Source of the DNA: Musa acuminata AAA Group
Lineage: Eukaryota; Streptophyta; Magnoliopsida; Zingiberales; Musaceae
Direction of reading: 5' to 3'
DNA: 64,000 nt
Assembly: GCF_036884655.1 (NCBI RefSeq)
Contig: NC_088340.1
Coordinates: 7,151,501-7,215,500 of the forward strand
This document shows, piece after piece, positions 38,901-51,370 of this stretch. Within the stretch, counting starts at the first letter, position 1; each line of letters starts with the position of its first letter. Below the pieces are notes generated by a model. The model was given only the letters and a program-made list of their open reading frames with translations, was not told where the DNA came from and ran no database searches. The position numbers and the translations under genes were made by a program.

Positions 38901-40389
38901 AGGTCAATTCAAGGAAGAAGTTGATAGGCAGTGGAATTGTTCCACAAGTATTTGGCACGAGTCACCTTCATCCCCAAGATTTTTCTTTGCTGAGCAACAC
39001 TTGTTTTCTTTGTGAAGACTTTTGACCAATAGATCATATCATCTCATAGTTGGTCTAAAGGAACTCAACTTGCTCTTCAATTATTGATGATGTAATGGAA
39101 ACAATTTTTCCCTTTACTTATTCCTTTGTTGTTGGATGGATATGTTAAATAGATTAAGTTTATAGATTCGTCTGCATGCTTGAATATGTTGCATATATAT
39201 ATAATAAACAATTTGATTCATGATTGGTATAGGTAGATTTGATGTTTATATCTTGGTTTAATATATATACATATATATAATGAGTTTGCTATTATATAAA
39301 ATATTTTAAACCACATGACTTTAGACTCACTAAATTATTTATTAGGTCATCGATTTCTTAGGTCATCCCGTCGTAAAGGAATAATCTTATCATGGGGCAA
39401 TACCTCATCCTCTTTAATACATTATTTATTTGTAGTAGTATCATGAAATTATAGTCTTGAGTAGAAATAATTGCTTAAAACTATTTGGGGATGTACTTAC
39501 TGTGATGGAAATGCAAGGACATATTTTAGTCCACAATTATAATGATCAATAAAAGCAGTTCAATTAAATCCATTATGAATTGTCCTTCACACCATGGCCA
39601 CCCTATTTAAGAGAAGCAAGCAAGGGAAGGTGAAGACATTCAAACCTTTGCCCACCATGCACAGAATTGGGAGCACCATCAAGGGAAGAAACTCAAACAT
39701 AATTTTGCATATTCAATTCTTATTATTTAAAGTGAAAGAGAATTGCTAATAGTAGGAGGAGAATCAAGGGAAGAAACTCAAACATAATTTTGCATATTCA
39801 ATTCTTATTATTTAAAGTGAAAGAGTCGCTAAGGAGAGATTGCGATGGTCGGACATACATGTTTATTATACGAAATGCATAAGTAATCCAATTATATTAC
39901 GATAAAATGATAAACAGACAGGGTAGTAATAAACATCCCATTTGAATCCAAAGTCAACTATATAAACTAGCATTTTTGAGGTAAACCAAGTATCATTGTC
40001 TTCCAAAAAAAAAATGTAGAAGAAAAAAACTAGTCCAAGGGATTCATGTTTTATAAGAACAACAAAGAGTTCATGTTTTCTTACACTCTTTATCCTCATA
40101 TTGATCCCATATACATTGTATCCATAGCTCAATAATTCATAATCTAGTCTGAAAAGACAAAACAGAAGTGAAAAATGGAGGAGAAAAGAATGCTTTTCCT
40201 ATCACATTCTAACACTCATTCAACCTCAAACTAGAACAATGTTGGGCCTCTTTAACCAGTCTAGTGATCAGAAATTGCCCAGCCCAGCTCAACCCATGCC
40301 ACCCAAAATCCCTGATGATACATTGTTAATGGACTCGAGGAATGTGCATGAGAATCCTCTGAAGGAGTTTTCAATGCCTGTATGGCAAC

Positions 40390-40391
<2 letters not shown>
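35956..40391. other. Intergenic DNA upstream of ALA1
   Basis: AT-rich with no recognisable gene. A more GC-balanced patch at 36464-36990 contains frames on both strands that match nothing I know. An 85-bp-period direct repeat lies at 39678-39825. The stretch 37200-37760 has phrases such as GGGACAGTTTAAGTTGATTACG that recur in diverged form and may be retroelement-derived, but no protein domain is visible. Confidence 0.5.
39678..39825. repeat. 63-bp direct repeat
   Basis: ATCAAGGGAAGAAACTCAAA through AAAGTGAAAGAG is present identically at 39678-39740 and 39763-39825. Confidence 0.95.

Positions 40392-40429
<38 letters not shown>
40392..40429. repeat. (GA)n microsatellite
   Basis: About 19 GA units. 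Confidence 0.98.
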
Positions 40430-40433
<4 letters not shown>

Positions 40434-41299
40434 GGGAACCCTGCTACTTCACCCTGCAACCTGTAACCTAACAAAAGCCCACTCATTGAAGTGGTGGTCT
40501 GAGCAAACTGGGGTGGCAATTAAGCAGTCTATGGCCTTCCTGTCTCCCTTGAATGCATGGAAACCAGGTTTGTGAGCTCATTCAAGTGGGTGAATTGGAT
40601 GCACCACCAACTGTGCCCACCATTTAAACCTCTCCACTGTGGCACACCTCATGGAGATGGTCCCAAGTTCTCTGTGGCTTTGACACTGGCACAGTAGGCC
40701 AAGGTGATGCAGTTAGTAGTGAGGGCTCAGGTGTGAGTGAGTTCCTCCTCCTCTCTCTCTCTCTCCTCTGGACCAGAACAGGCCTTGTGCCAAGTGGAAG
40801 CTTGATGGAGATGATGATAAAGTAGAGCATGGAAGTTTGGCTTGTGTGTGTGCTGTTGGAAGGCAACTGCAGTTGTCTGCTTTCATTGAGGAAACATTTT
40901 GAACCACCAAGTGGGTTTGAAGCCATGAATACATGTTCCCTTTGCTGAAAACTTTAGTGTTCATCTCACTGAGGACAGAATAGAAGTAGAGAAAAGTGGT
41001 GAGGACTGACTGATTCTGCAGGATCAGATGAATTATGTTTTCCTGTGGTAACATTCATCCATTGTTGTGTTAAGATTTTTAATTAGATGAATCTCAATCA
41101 AAATGATAAGGACTAACATATGTGGAATTAGAAACCAATACCACTTAGGAAATTAAGTCATTATAGATCAAACCCAATATATGATTGTCACATGACTCTT
41201 TTAATTATCAAGGCAGAAGACTCTTTTAATCTTGCACATAACTTGTCCTCAACAACATCTTGATCGATTTCCCCTTATCATCTCATGCATGAATAGGAC

Positions 41300-41302
<3 letters not shown>

Positions 41303-41338
<36 letters not shown>
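41303..41338. repeat. (AT)n microsatellite
   Basis: About 18 AT units. Confidence 0.98.
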
Positions 41339-41340
<2 letters not shown>

Positions 41341-42306
41341 TTTGACTCTTTAAACCTCAATAACATATAACTTGTTTGATCTTTTATCTCATGTATGAAT
41401 ATCTTCATGACATATTGTCTCCTTCAATTTGACGATTAATTAATCTTAGCTGATAACAAGTGAATTAGTTCCTTAAAATGGATTGATAACATTAATTATT
41501 CTCCCTTCCCCTTTACATAAAATGTCATAGAGAAAATATCATATAGTTTCACATCACAGTATCTTCAATCAATTTGATTTAAATCATCCACAAAATCAAC
41601 AATAGAAAAGAATTCCTGCAAACCTCATTCTTCCATGAGTGACTCTTTATAAAAGTTATTGGTTAGTGCAAATAATTCTCCGCTGGTATGTATGCCCGAG
41701 AGAGAAAAGGATTTGCATGTCGAGTTGTAGATATCTAGAGAAGCTATTTTCCTTGAAAATAACATACGTGATGGTTAATACAATTAACTCTCCGTTCGCA
41801 TGCCCGAGAAAGCGAAGTGGAATTTTGTAGGTCAAGTTGTAGATATTATTTTCTTGGAAAATAATCCACGTGATGCAAATATGTATCATTGTCAAACATC
41901 TTCCATATTTTCCATAATATATTCCTTTTGGCATTGCCTTCATTTCAAAGTTGGTTTGCAAGTTTTGTCGATTGATAGTGGGATTTTGGAGCTTAGCTAG
42001 GGTTCTTGGAATTGAAGTATGGAAGAGAGAGAGAGAGAGGGACAAGTGTTTGTTAGCTAACCACAAAAACCTATGTTGAGCCAAGCCAAGTCCAAAGTTG
42101 AAAGAGATGTGGGGGAATAAACTATAGTATGTGACAAGGACTTGGGTTCGTCTTGGTTGTGGTGTCGGAGCAAGTGAAGCCATCGTTTGATTCCTTGTGT
42201 TCCCATACGGTGAAACCTTACTTGGAGAAAATAAAAGGAAGGCTTCAATCACATTGCATCACTAATTGTTTCGTCTACTCCATCTCCACTTGTTCTTGTT
42301 ATCCAA

Positions 42307-42309
<3 letters not shown>

Positions 42310-42356
<47 letters not shown>

Positions 42357-42357
42357 A
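42310..42357. repeat. (TC)n microsatellite
   Basis: About 23 TC units with one TATC interruption. Confidence 0.97.
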
Positions 42358-44209
42358 CTCAACTTACATTGGATACCATGTGGTGTTTGACAAAGAGGAC
42401 ATCACTAGCTGGGTCACACCCTTGGACTTGAAAGAAAACCCATAATCAACGTAACATGTTGGGCAAAAGAAGAAACGAAGATTATTACATTGACTCTCCT
42501 CCTCTGAGGGTTAGGGTTCGAAGGACACGAAAGGACAGCCTTGCATAGGGTTTCGTGCGTCCAAAAACCATTCTCCACCGAAACCCGATGACCACCACCT
42601 TGATAGCATCGTTCCGATCCAGAGGGCGAAGACAAACGTTTCTTTCATGTACCAACTACTCGCATTATAGAATATAGAGCCAAAGAGATATCAATGTATA
42701 GGAAGGTCAAACAATACTTTCCTCCGAAGAAAAAAAGATCAAATAATGTTTTATGCGAATTATGAAATATATCTTTTTTATTCTTTGTTTTTATGAAAAC
42801 GGAGAAATATATTGCTCAACGCTTATGTTGGTTTGTTTTTTTTTTGTTCCACACATTTTTCAAGTGTGAATTTATTGTGTAGACACACTCATACCAACAT
42901 TATGGACAATTTTTGGAATTAGAAGAAGAAGTAGAGATAGCATGATGGGCTAAATTACATTTTAATTAAGCATCGACCAACTATCGATTATCAATACTTC
43001 CTAAAAAATAATGAAAGCATAATAAAAATGAGTTTTTATTTGGTACATCTACTTGTTACCATCGATTTACACCCAATCTAACTTGGTTTAGACCCAATCC
43101 ATATTAGGAGTTTTGATGTAACACATATGTCGTAAGTTTTTAATACGACTCCCGAGTTCACGACACGATCAGTCGAAGACTAAAGTTAAAGTTTTCAAAA
43201 CGAGTTTGAGAGAATATAATATTCAAAATTGATAATCATATTCATCCCCTTAAATTAGAAAATCTCTAAATATAATCCTAATTTATTGTTCCAAATGATG
43301 CCAAAGGGTGCATGAATAAGAGATACTAAAAAAATACAACTTTAATATCTCATCATTATAGAGCGTGCATTTATTTATTATTATTATTTTTTCACATTCC
43401 AGACATCATTTTATGTTTAGTTGACAACAATAAACAAAAAAACAAATTACCTAATCACATCGCTTTGTATTATCTGCAGAGAATAGGTTTGTTTCACATG
43501 TATAAATCTTATGAGAACCCTTATGCCAGAAGAACCCAATAAATCAAGTCAAATTAGGATCATAATGTGATGCCATTATTTGAACATTGAAGTGGTTTAT
43601 CTGCTTCAACAGGTACCAAGTTCTGTAGTTGAATATGGTGGCACCAAGTGTTGTTGTCCCACTGGTGTAAGACTTTTCCAAGTCCAATAAGTTGACAGAA
43701 TCATACGCAAATGTGATGTAAGATCAATGGATATGGATTGAATTAAAAATGAGTTCAGAAGATTAGATATTGACTGATTTGAATTGATCCACCATCCATT
43801 AAATAGTCCGTACAAATTAGATTGAACTGCACATTAATAGCATGAGTCAGATTTGAATTCAAAATTTTGATGTATTTCTTATCTAACATGAATATAATTC
43901 AACCTATATTGACACACATGGAACCACTAAAAAGTACAAAAGATGATGTTAACCTCATTACATAAGGTTTAATTATTTGATACATTGCTATCAAAAATGT
44001 TTAGTTATATTGTGGGAGGGAAACAAAGAGATAAGTGCTACAATTGATCTTTACAAGGTTCAAACTCCTCTAATTCCTTCTATTTTTTACTGACTGCTTT
44101 TTTTAGCTTAAATATGTAGCTAATTTATTTATTATTCCTTTTTCATGCTTCTTCCAAAAAAAATAAACATTAGGTTAAAATTTCAGAAGACCTAAAAAAC
44201 TTGTCTCCC

Positions 44210-44230
44210 AACACACACACACACACACAC
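44210..44230. repeat. (CA)n microsatellite
   Basis: Ten CA units. Confidence 0.95.
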
Positions 44231-44464
44231 ATTCAAAAGAAAGAAAAGAGAAGGAAAATATTATTTTCTTGGATAACCAAGTATTATCATTAGTAATTAT
44301 AACTTGGAACAGATCAAAGCTCATTACTTACAGTGAATTGCACTAGTTTTTTAGTGTGCCTAAAACCTGTGTGTATAAACCTTTTGGCTACTACAAACAA
44401 TAAACAAATCCATGTTAATTTAACCTCATAAAATCAGCACACAAGCTAAGCAAATTTCTCTTAG

Positions 44465-44885
44465 AAAAGGAATAAAGAAGATGGAATTTTGGAAGCATTA
44501 GTAGAGGACCAAGAGTTAAAAGAAAAACAAATCACATCTGTCAGCAAACCAATAATTAACACAAACAGCAGACAAAAACAAATGCTGATGAACAGTGGCT
44601 GTACTATTTCCTCTTCTAACTCTATAAAAGCCACATGAACCACTACTTTCCATATAATAGAAATGAGATCAGAAACTAACCCAATCAAATTGCATTGGAT
44701 TAAGAAAAGTAATAAAGGAGATGAAATTTTGGGAAGCATATCCGATGAAGGACCAAGAGTTAAGAGAGCAGCATACCACATCGGTCAGCAAACCAAAAAA
44801 AGTGTACAAAAAGAACAGATGATAACAAAGGGTGATGAAAGAGAAAGGATGAACAGTACCTGTCCCATTTCCTCTACTGACTCCC
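44465..44885. repeat. Duplicated segment upstream of the MYB105-like gene
   Basis: Two diverged copies of about 170-180 bp, roughly 44465-44631 and 44703-44885, share AATAAAGRAGATGRAATTTT, GGACCAAGAGTTAA, CATCKGTCAGCAAACCAA and GATGAACAGTRSCTGT. The second copy ends about 140 bases before the likely TATA box. Confidence 0.85.
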
Positions 44886-45026
44886 CTTCTCTGTCGTGTG
44901 TGCAGTTACTTTTACCAGTTTTTATGTGCTTTGAAAGCCAATGCCCGAAGGGGGGTTGGGGGCATGAGGAGACAGGACAGCTCTGGTGGATTTGTCAAGG
45001 CTGTGAGGGACAGAGGGCAGCTCTGT

Positions 45027-45034
45027 TATAAAAA
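45027..45034 (+). promoter_or_regulatory. Likely TATA box of the MYB105-like gene
   Basis: TATAAAAA is the best TATA match upstream of the ATG at 45480. A start near 45060 would give a leader of about 420 nucleotides. That leader would contain the (GA)n tract 45160-45188, the (TC)n tract 45387-45424, and a short upstream ORF (ATG at 45188, 11 codons, stop at 45223). Confidence 0.5.
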
Positions 45035-45157
45035 GACTGTTGTGGGAGGCTCAAACTCCAAAACCCACACGAGTGGTACCCTTTTGAACCCCAATGCACA
45101 CTGCCCACAGAGCTATCAGACTCAAACTAGGTGAACCATAAACTCACAAACATACAC

Positions 45158-45159
<2 letters not shown>

Positions 45160-45188
<29 letters not shown>
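45160..45188. repeat. (GA)n tract in the MYB105-like leader
   Basis: About 14 GA units. The last unit overlaps an ATG that opens an 11-codon upstream ORF. Confidence 0.97.
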
Positions 45189-45384
45189 TGTGTGGCTTTC
45201 TTGCGCCAAGGCTGTTTCTGTGACAGTGTCCTTTTCTTGGAAGGGTGGTAACTCTTTGGGGGCCTCTATCATCCACCTTCCTCCTGTTTTAAAAGCTTTG
45301 CTACCCTCTCAAGCTTCTCCTGCAAATTACTCATCAGCTGGTTTTTGGGATGGCTTTGTGTTTCCTTTTCTAGTGTTTCTTTGG

Positions 45385-45386
<2 letters not shown>

Positions 45387-45424
<38 letters not shown>
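45387..45424. repeat. (TC)n tract in the MYB105-like leader
   Basis: About 19 TC units, 56 bases before the start codon. It is complementary to the upstream (GA)n tract. Confidence 0.98.
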
Positions 45425-45428
<4 letters not shown>

Positions 45429-45479
45429 CTTTTTCATCTATTTTCATGTACATGATCTTGGTTTGGAAGACAAAGAGAA

Positions 45480-46868
45480 ATGGCTTCAAATGAACTGAAA
45501 GCCACAGCTGACATGGGTTTCTTTCCTCCACCACTGCCTCCATTTCCTGGTGCTTTAGGCTCTCCATTTGGAGAGAGGGAATGCAAGGGTGTTGAACAAG
45601 GTTGGATGTTCCAGATTTCTAGATGGGGGGGGCAAGAGCATCATGGAGGTGAGGAAGATGAAGGTGGTAACAGTACCACCCATGAGAGTGTGCAGCACCA
45701 CAAGCTCTGTGCCAGGGGACATTGGAGGCCAGCTGAGGATACCAGGCTAAGGCAGCTAGTCTCCCAATATGGCCCCCAAAACTGGAACCTTATTGCTGAG
45801 AAGTTAGAAGGGAGATCAGGTAATCCAGCAAGTCACCTCAGAAAAAGATGTTCATTGCAAAAACACCTATCAATTTCTTTTCCAAGGATCATTCTTTGAC
45901 TTGTGATATTACTCTTGTTGGATTTGGTTTTTGTACAGGGAAGAGCTGCAGGCTTAGATGGTTCAACCAACTGGACCCAAGAATCAACAGGAGAGCCTTC
46001 AGTGAGGAAGAAGAGAAGAGGCTATTGGCTGCCCACAGGCTCTATGGCAACAAATGGGCACTGATTGCCAGGCTCTTCCCTGGAAGGACAGACAATGCAG
46101 TCAAGAATCACTGGCATGTGATCATGGCCAGGAAGCACAGGGAGCAGTCGAATGGTTACAGGAAGAGGAAGCCCCTCACTTCCTCATCTCTGAGCTCCCC
46201 ACCCCCGGAGGCCCTCCTCCCCAAGAGACCGGAGGTGAACAGCACCAGCCATGGTTCCTGCAGTTGTGATTCCACCATCATCAGCACCAAAGATGAGTCT
46301 GCCTCCACCTGCACAACAGACCTGTCCCTCAATTCCTTCAGCACCATCACCGGCGTGGTTGGTCCCAGCTCCCTAAGCAGACACAACCCTCCTCCTTATC
46401 AGACACACCTTCATGATCTAGTAAATGGTACATCCCATAACTCAATTTTTCTTGTTGAATGATTGTGGGTTATTTTTCTTGCTAATTATATGATTCAATT
46501 TTGTTATGAGGCCTTTACTGATAGTAATCCTGTCATTTGCATCTTCTTTATATTAATCAGATTCTGAGAGTACATAAATGTCAATTACCTTTTTCTATGT
46601 AGGATATGGTGAAAAGGTGTTGAGTGCAGGGAATCAATGTCATCAGAAGTCTGATGACCCTGGCAGTGGTTTCTTACCTAATGGTGGTGCTCCCATTAGG
46701 TGGTTTCCTGGGTTTGATCAGTCTGGTTCCTCTGCAAATCCTGAGATTTCAGCAAAGGGGACAGTGGATTATCACATGAGCAAAGCTTGGTTGCAGGGTG
46801 AGACCACATATGGCAGGGAGAAGATTAGCTTACCCTTCATTGATTTCCTAGGTGTAGGAGCAACATAG
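45480..46868 (+). CDS. R2R3-MYB transcription factor, MYB105/MYB117-like
   Basis: Nuclear DNA-binding factor of R2R3-MYB subgroup 21. Arabidopsis MYB117 (LOF1) and MYB105 (LOF2) act at organ boundaries. Exons 45480-45819, 45939-46427 and 46603-46868 join in phase to 364 residues. A 75-residue N-terminal stretch precedes L-C-A-R-G-H-W-R-P-A-E-D. R2 spans about 78-127 with W82, W102 and W121. R3 spans about 130-178, with F134 for the first Trp and with W153 and W172. The sequences E-K-L-E-G-R-S-G-K-S-C and M-A-R-K-H-R-E match MYB105/117 better than the related MYB52/54/56 group. The C-terminus, F-I-D-F-L-G-V-G-A-T, is the subgroup 21 motif and lies in exon 3. If intron 2 is retained, the frame stops after ten extra codons and this motif is lost. 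The exact paralogue is not resolved. Confidence 0.95.
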
Positions 46869-46904
46869 AAAAATGGGTTCCAGCCTCGTGTACAGGAAAT
46901 CTAT

Positions 46905-46905
<1 letters not shown>

Positions 46906-46948
<43 letters not shown>
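46906..46948. repeat. (GA)n microsatellite after the MYB105-like stop
   Basis: About 21 GA units beginning 38 bases after the stop codon, so probably in the 3' untranslated region. Confidence 0.98.
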
Positions 46949-46951
<3 letters not shown>

Positions 46952-49900
46952 AATGGGGGAAGCTTTAAAACATCAAAAGCAGCAACTCTGTTCTTTTTTT
47001 GGAGACCTTTATTTCTACACTGCTTGACCCTCATCAAGGGGTTGACTGGTCAGAGCTACATGAGCAATGCTGTATCCTATCAACCCCAAAACTACTGAAG
47101 AAAAGTGAGCTAGTATAAAAGTCATGTTAATCAAACCCAAGGTGCCAAAGATAATGTATGTTACATGAATCATCCCCTGTGAGTTGACTGACTCTCTCAA
47201 ATACCAATCAGAATGATGTATTCTGACCAGTATTTATTTATATGTCGGTATTTTATCAAATTTTAATTTTTATTATTTTTTTCAGCTATATAGACACACA
47301 CCAATTTGTTTGTCTAAATGTAACCTTTCCAAACCCAATTAACGACACCACATCCCTATCCATACCCACTGGAAAGTAAAAGAGAGATAAAACTAATTCC
47401 CAATGAGAACACGAGTATATCATGGGAACTAGCCAAGTCAACAGTGCCTGCCACATGTCCCCATAGAGGGCCTACAGTTGTGGAGACACAAAAGCGTAGG
47501 TAGGTGATTCCACTGCTATGCTAATGGGAAAAGATGAAGAAGGTCTGGCAAGCAAAGCAATCTTGCCTCTTTGTTTTCAACTTCGAGGGCCATTGGGTGT
47601 TCAGAGGTGCTGAAAACTTACTGACAACCCCTGAATCCCCACATCATAGTGATAGTGATGTAAGTAGTTGTTTTCAACTGAGATAAAATGTTTGGCAATG
47701 AGAGGACCAAAAGGATGTTTGAGAATGTGCCTGATGAACACTATTTTTCACTGTTGAAATCTTACTCAATTGGAACAAAGACAAATACAGGCAGACTTGC
47801 AGGTTTACCCTACCAAGTAAAGTTTGTTTCATTTACTCTTGAAAATATAAAAAAAAGTGTATATCCCTAACAAGAATAAAGATCTTACACAATATATACA
47901 CAAACACACTCTATATGCAACCACAAAATCCCAATGGCATGTGCATGAATATGGTACTATATAAAATAGAGTTCATCTCATCACAAAAGCATATTAAGAC
48001 CCTTCACAAACATCCCTCCCATTAACATCCATCCAAAAGACTGGTTGATAACTACTAAACATTCTTATTGGTTATTAGTTTGAATATAACTAAAATATCT
48101 AATTCTCAGTGTCATAGCAAAGCTTCCAAAAGGTAATTAACAATCAAATGACAGTCATCTAAAAGAGATTTACTGCAGGGGATGCAAGCAAGTTGAGCTT
48201 TATGGAAATGATAAATTCCATTTTAAAAGGTATAAATTATGCACATATTCAAAATGAAAAATGCCTTGCATCTTTTCTCCACCTAATGAATGGAAATGAT
48301 GTTCACTTATTTGACCCCACTTGAAGGAGGCACAAGAGGTTTAAAGCCATGACTGTGTCATAAAAGTAAAGCACCATTTATTGTTTGGGGGTGGGGGGGG
48401 TGTGTATGTGAGCAGGTGGCAGAAGTGACTGGCATACCAGAGGCCAGAATCCATGGGATTCATAAATACACTCAAGTATGAAATGTTTCATACACTTGGT
48501 TATTCCTTTTAGGCTCCAAGTAGTTGGGGGGAGGCAAGAGCAATGCTTGTTGAGAGAGATCACTTCTTTGTTCTTCCAACCAGGAAGAGATCAAAAGCAT
48601 CATAACTTGTTCCAACTAGCTCAAGCAACACCTCATATGACAAATCTAGACTTAGAATAACATGGTATAATAAACTGATAAGTGTGCAATGCAATGATTC
48701 AGAAATGATGTCAATAACTTGGTGCTCTCTTGTTTTCATCAAACAAATTGTACAACTAAAGGAACAATAAGTAACTATTATATTGAAATGCATAATGAGC
48801 CAAAATTAATGTTCAACAAATGTGACGCATTCCAGGTACAATTTTGCAGATTCATAAATGATACATACTTAACCAAAAAACAAGACAAACTGAAACATAT
48901 AATTTTATTTGTACCAGCAAAGCACAAGCCTTGATGGGGATACTCTTCCATCTTGGCTTGAAGAACATCAATTGAAAATATTATTTCACCTCAACAACTT
49001 TAATAAAGAAGACTAACTTCTCTTATACAGCAGGGAACAGTAATCTTCCCAATGCAAAAAACATAAGCAGCACAGACATTAATTTAATTGTTACGAACCC
49101 ATGCAAGTCGTGTTTGATTCTGTCATCATGGCCATAAACTGTTCATTGAAGAGTACTTTTCTTTTATGCCAACCACAACAATCAAAGTGCTGCAATGTGA
49201 AACTATTGCCACACAGAAAAAGCATGACTTTGTCATGTCTTATCTCAACAACTATTAATCGAACAGGAGTTCAAAGAGAACAAACATTGTTACTTATCAT
49301 CTCTTGGGATTGTCCCCTTGTTGGTCCCATCTCCAGTAGCCTCAAGAAGCATAAGAGACATTGAATCCTGCATCATTCTTTCAGAATAATAGGGCTATTT
49401 TTGGTTCGTTATGCTATATAAATCAGTATATGCAAATAGTCAAGGGAATCATCAAAGACTACACACTTAGTTAGACTGTCGCTTCTGAAGATCAATGATT
49501 GAAGAAAAACTTGTTCCTATGTAGAAAAATGAAATTTGGTTGATAATCTCTCTCTCTCTCTCTCACGCGCACACACAACTTCATCTTGTTAGTCTTCTGA
49601 AAAGGAAAAAAATCTTAAAATTTTCTAAGGCTTTCTGAAAACAAGTGACCTGATAGACCTGGGTACTAACACCAACTGCAGATGTCACTGTACCAGTGGC
49701 AATAATCCTAAATCCTAAATCACAGATGCAGCAAATATAAAGATGAAGATAACTAGCATAACCTATTAACCATTACAAACTAATGGTAATCATGCAGATG
49801 AACTAAAAGTGCCATGCTTGGTGGCCTAAGTAGGTTACCTGGTCATTACATTGTCACAATTCAATGGCCTCTAGGGCCGTAGGCCTGTTGATCTAAGTAT

Positions 49901-51370
49901 AACTCTTAACTGGGTGATCCAAAATGGCTGAACAAATTGAAATATTTCCCATTCAAGTTTAAACCTACCAAACACCTTCCTGACCACTTACTAAGATCAA
50001 GTCATCAGGTTTGTGCTGCAAGAAACTTTATATGGACAAGCAGATCTCCACCAAGTTCCGTAACGTGTGTGCCCTGCCTATTGAAGTTCAAAATAAAGCA
50101 AGAGGAACTCCCTAAGAAAATGGTGGTCAATGGAATATGAATGAGTTCCTCTTTCATGTACTTACAGTTGTGCAACTCCCTAATTCAGATCTCCTTCCAC
50201 TTAATGTGACCTAGCTCATATTACCTTACCTTTTTCACCCATATTGCAAACCTCCAGTAAGAAATAAAGATCAACTAAGTCTTTGAATTGCTTTATTTAG
50301 GCAATAAGTTTCAATAATATAAGTTGAATGGGATGGATTTCTCACTGAAGGAAGGCTATGACTTCCAAGACCATAGCATTATCTATTGAGTGAATAATCC
50401 TGGTGAGGAAGCTATGACTTCCAAGAGCATTAGCATTCTCTATTGAGTGAATAATCCTGGTGAGGATCTTCCTTTAACTAGATAAGAAACTCACTGTAAG
50501 TTCAACAGAAAAATAAAAACAATATTATCATGGATACTATATGATTCACTTGTGACTATCATAGAGAGGCTAAAAAAAGAAATAGGTCAAAATACGCTGA
50601 TGTCTAAAGACTCTAAACTACAGACAGAGCAAAAAAGCCAGAAAAATAATTGCTTCCATAATAAGTGAAAGCTGTTGTCACATACAGAAACCAAGAAAAA
50701 GATCAGGCACCCGCTATTTTGTTCCATGCAACCACGTGCTGATGTGCATATACAAAAGCGAGATGATTCAAGTTTAATAATGAACCACGAGCCTGAACAA
50801 CAGATAATGATGATTTTGCATAGCTCAAAACCTTTAATAGGACCTTAGATTTAAAAAACTTTAAAGCCACTGCTGAGAACAGATGAGGCTTTAATCAGGA
50901 TGGCATAAGAACAAGGGCTGATATTAACTGATATGGCTAATGGAAACTAGTATATCATATATGAAGGCTCAGAAAACTAAAAGAACATAGAGAGTTGAAA
51001 AGTAAAAAAGCAAGGTAGCAAAGACAAAAGAAATAGCGTACTCAAATTTGAAAATAGATTGTTCCATTAGCTGTAAGAAACGATCAAAGTAGCACAAATT
51101 GGAGCTATAGTCAATTGCTAATACTATGGCAGACAATGAAGCTAGCAGAATAAATAGGGAAATGTCTGCAGCTTTCTCTACCACATTTCATTTCAACAGA
51201 GCATGTGAAGTCCCAGCGGAATCATTTACAAGAACCAAGGAAAAAGAACTCAGATATCTTACCAGTTACTACTAGGTTAGAACATCATTTGCACTTCCAC
51301 TGGGAAGAAACATAAAGCTGTTCAGTTATAAAATAGGAGAATAAATGGACATACAATGGTGGCAACAGTA
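46949..51370. other. Intergenic DNA between MYB105-like and MED27
   Basis: The two genes face each other with convergent 3' ends. No recognisable gene was seen. A 62-bp-period direct repeat lies at 50345-50467 (GCTATGACTTCCAAGA and ATTGAGTGAATAATCCTGGTGAGGA twice). A short (TC)n tract lies near 49549-49565. Confidence 0.5.
50345..50467. repeat. Direct repeat, about 62-bp period
   Basis: GCTATGACTTCCAAGA...TCTATTGAGTGAATAATCC...TGGTGAGGA occurs twice in tandem with two substitutions and a two-base indel. Confidence 0.9.

Larger units (their letters stand above)
40430..44464. other. Intergenic DNA upstream of the second MYB gene
   Basis: No recognisable gene. It contains (AT)n at 41303-41338, (TC)n at 42310-42357 and (CA)n at 44210-44230. 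A duplicated pair of about 110 bp lies near 41650-41870, with TTGCATGTCGAGTTGTAGATAT-like and AATTTTGTAGGTCAAGTTGTAG-like copies. Confidence 0.5.

Noticed and set aside
40239..40519. Frames with long Arg-Glu or Ser-Leu runs at microsatellites (also near 13.7, 15.1, 24.9, 42.3, 45.4 and 46.9 kb)
   Set aside because: They are only translations of (GA)n/(TC)n tracts, which contain no stops in any frame.
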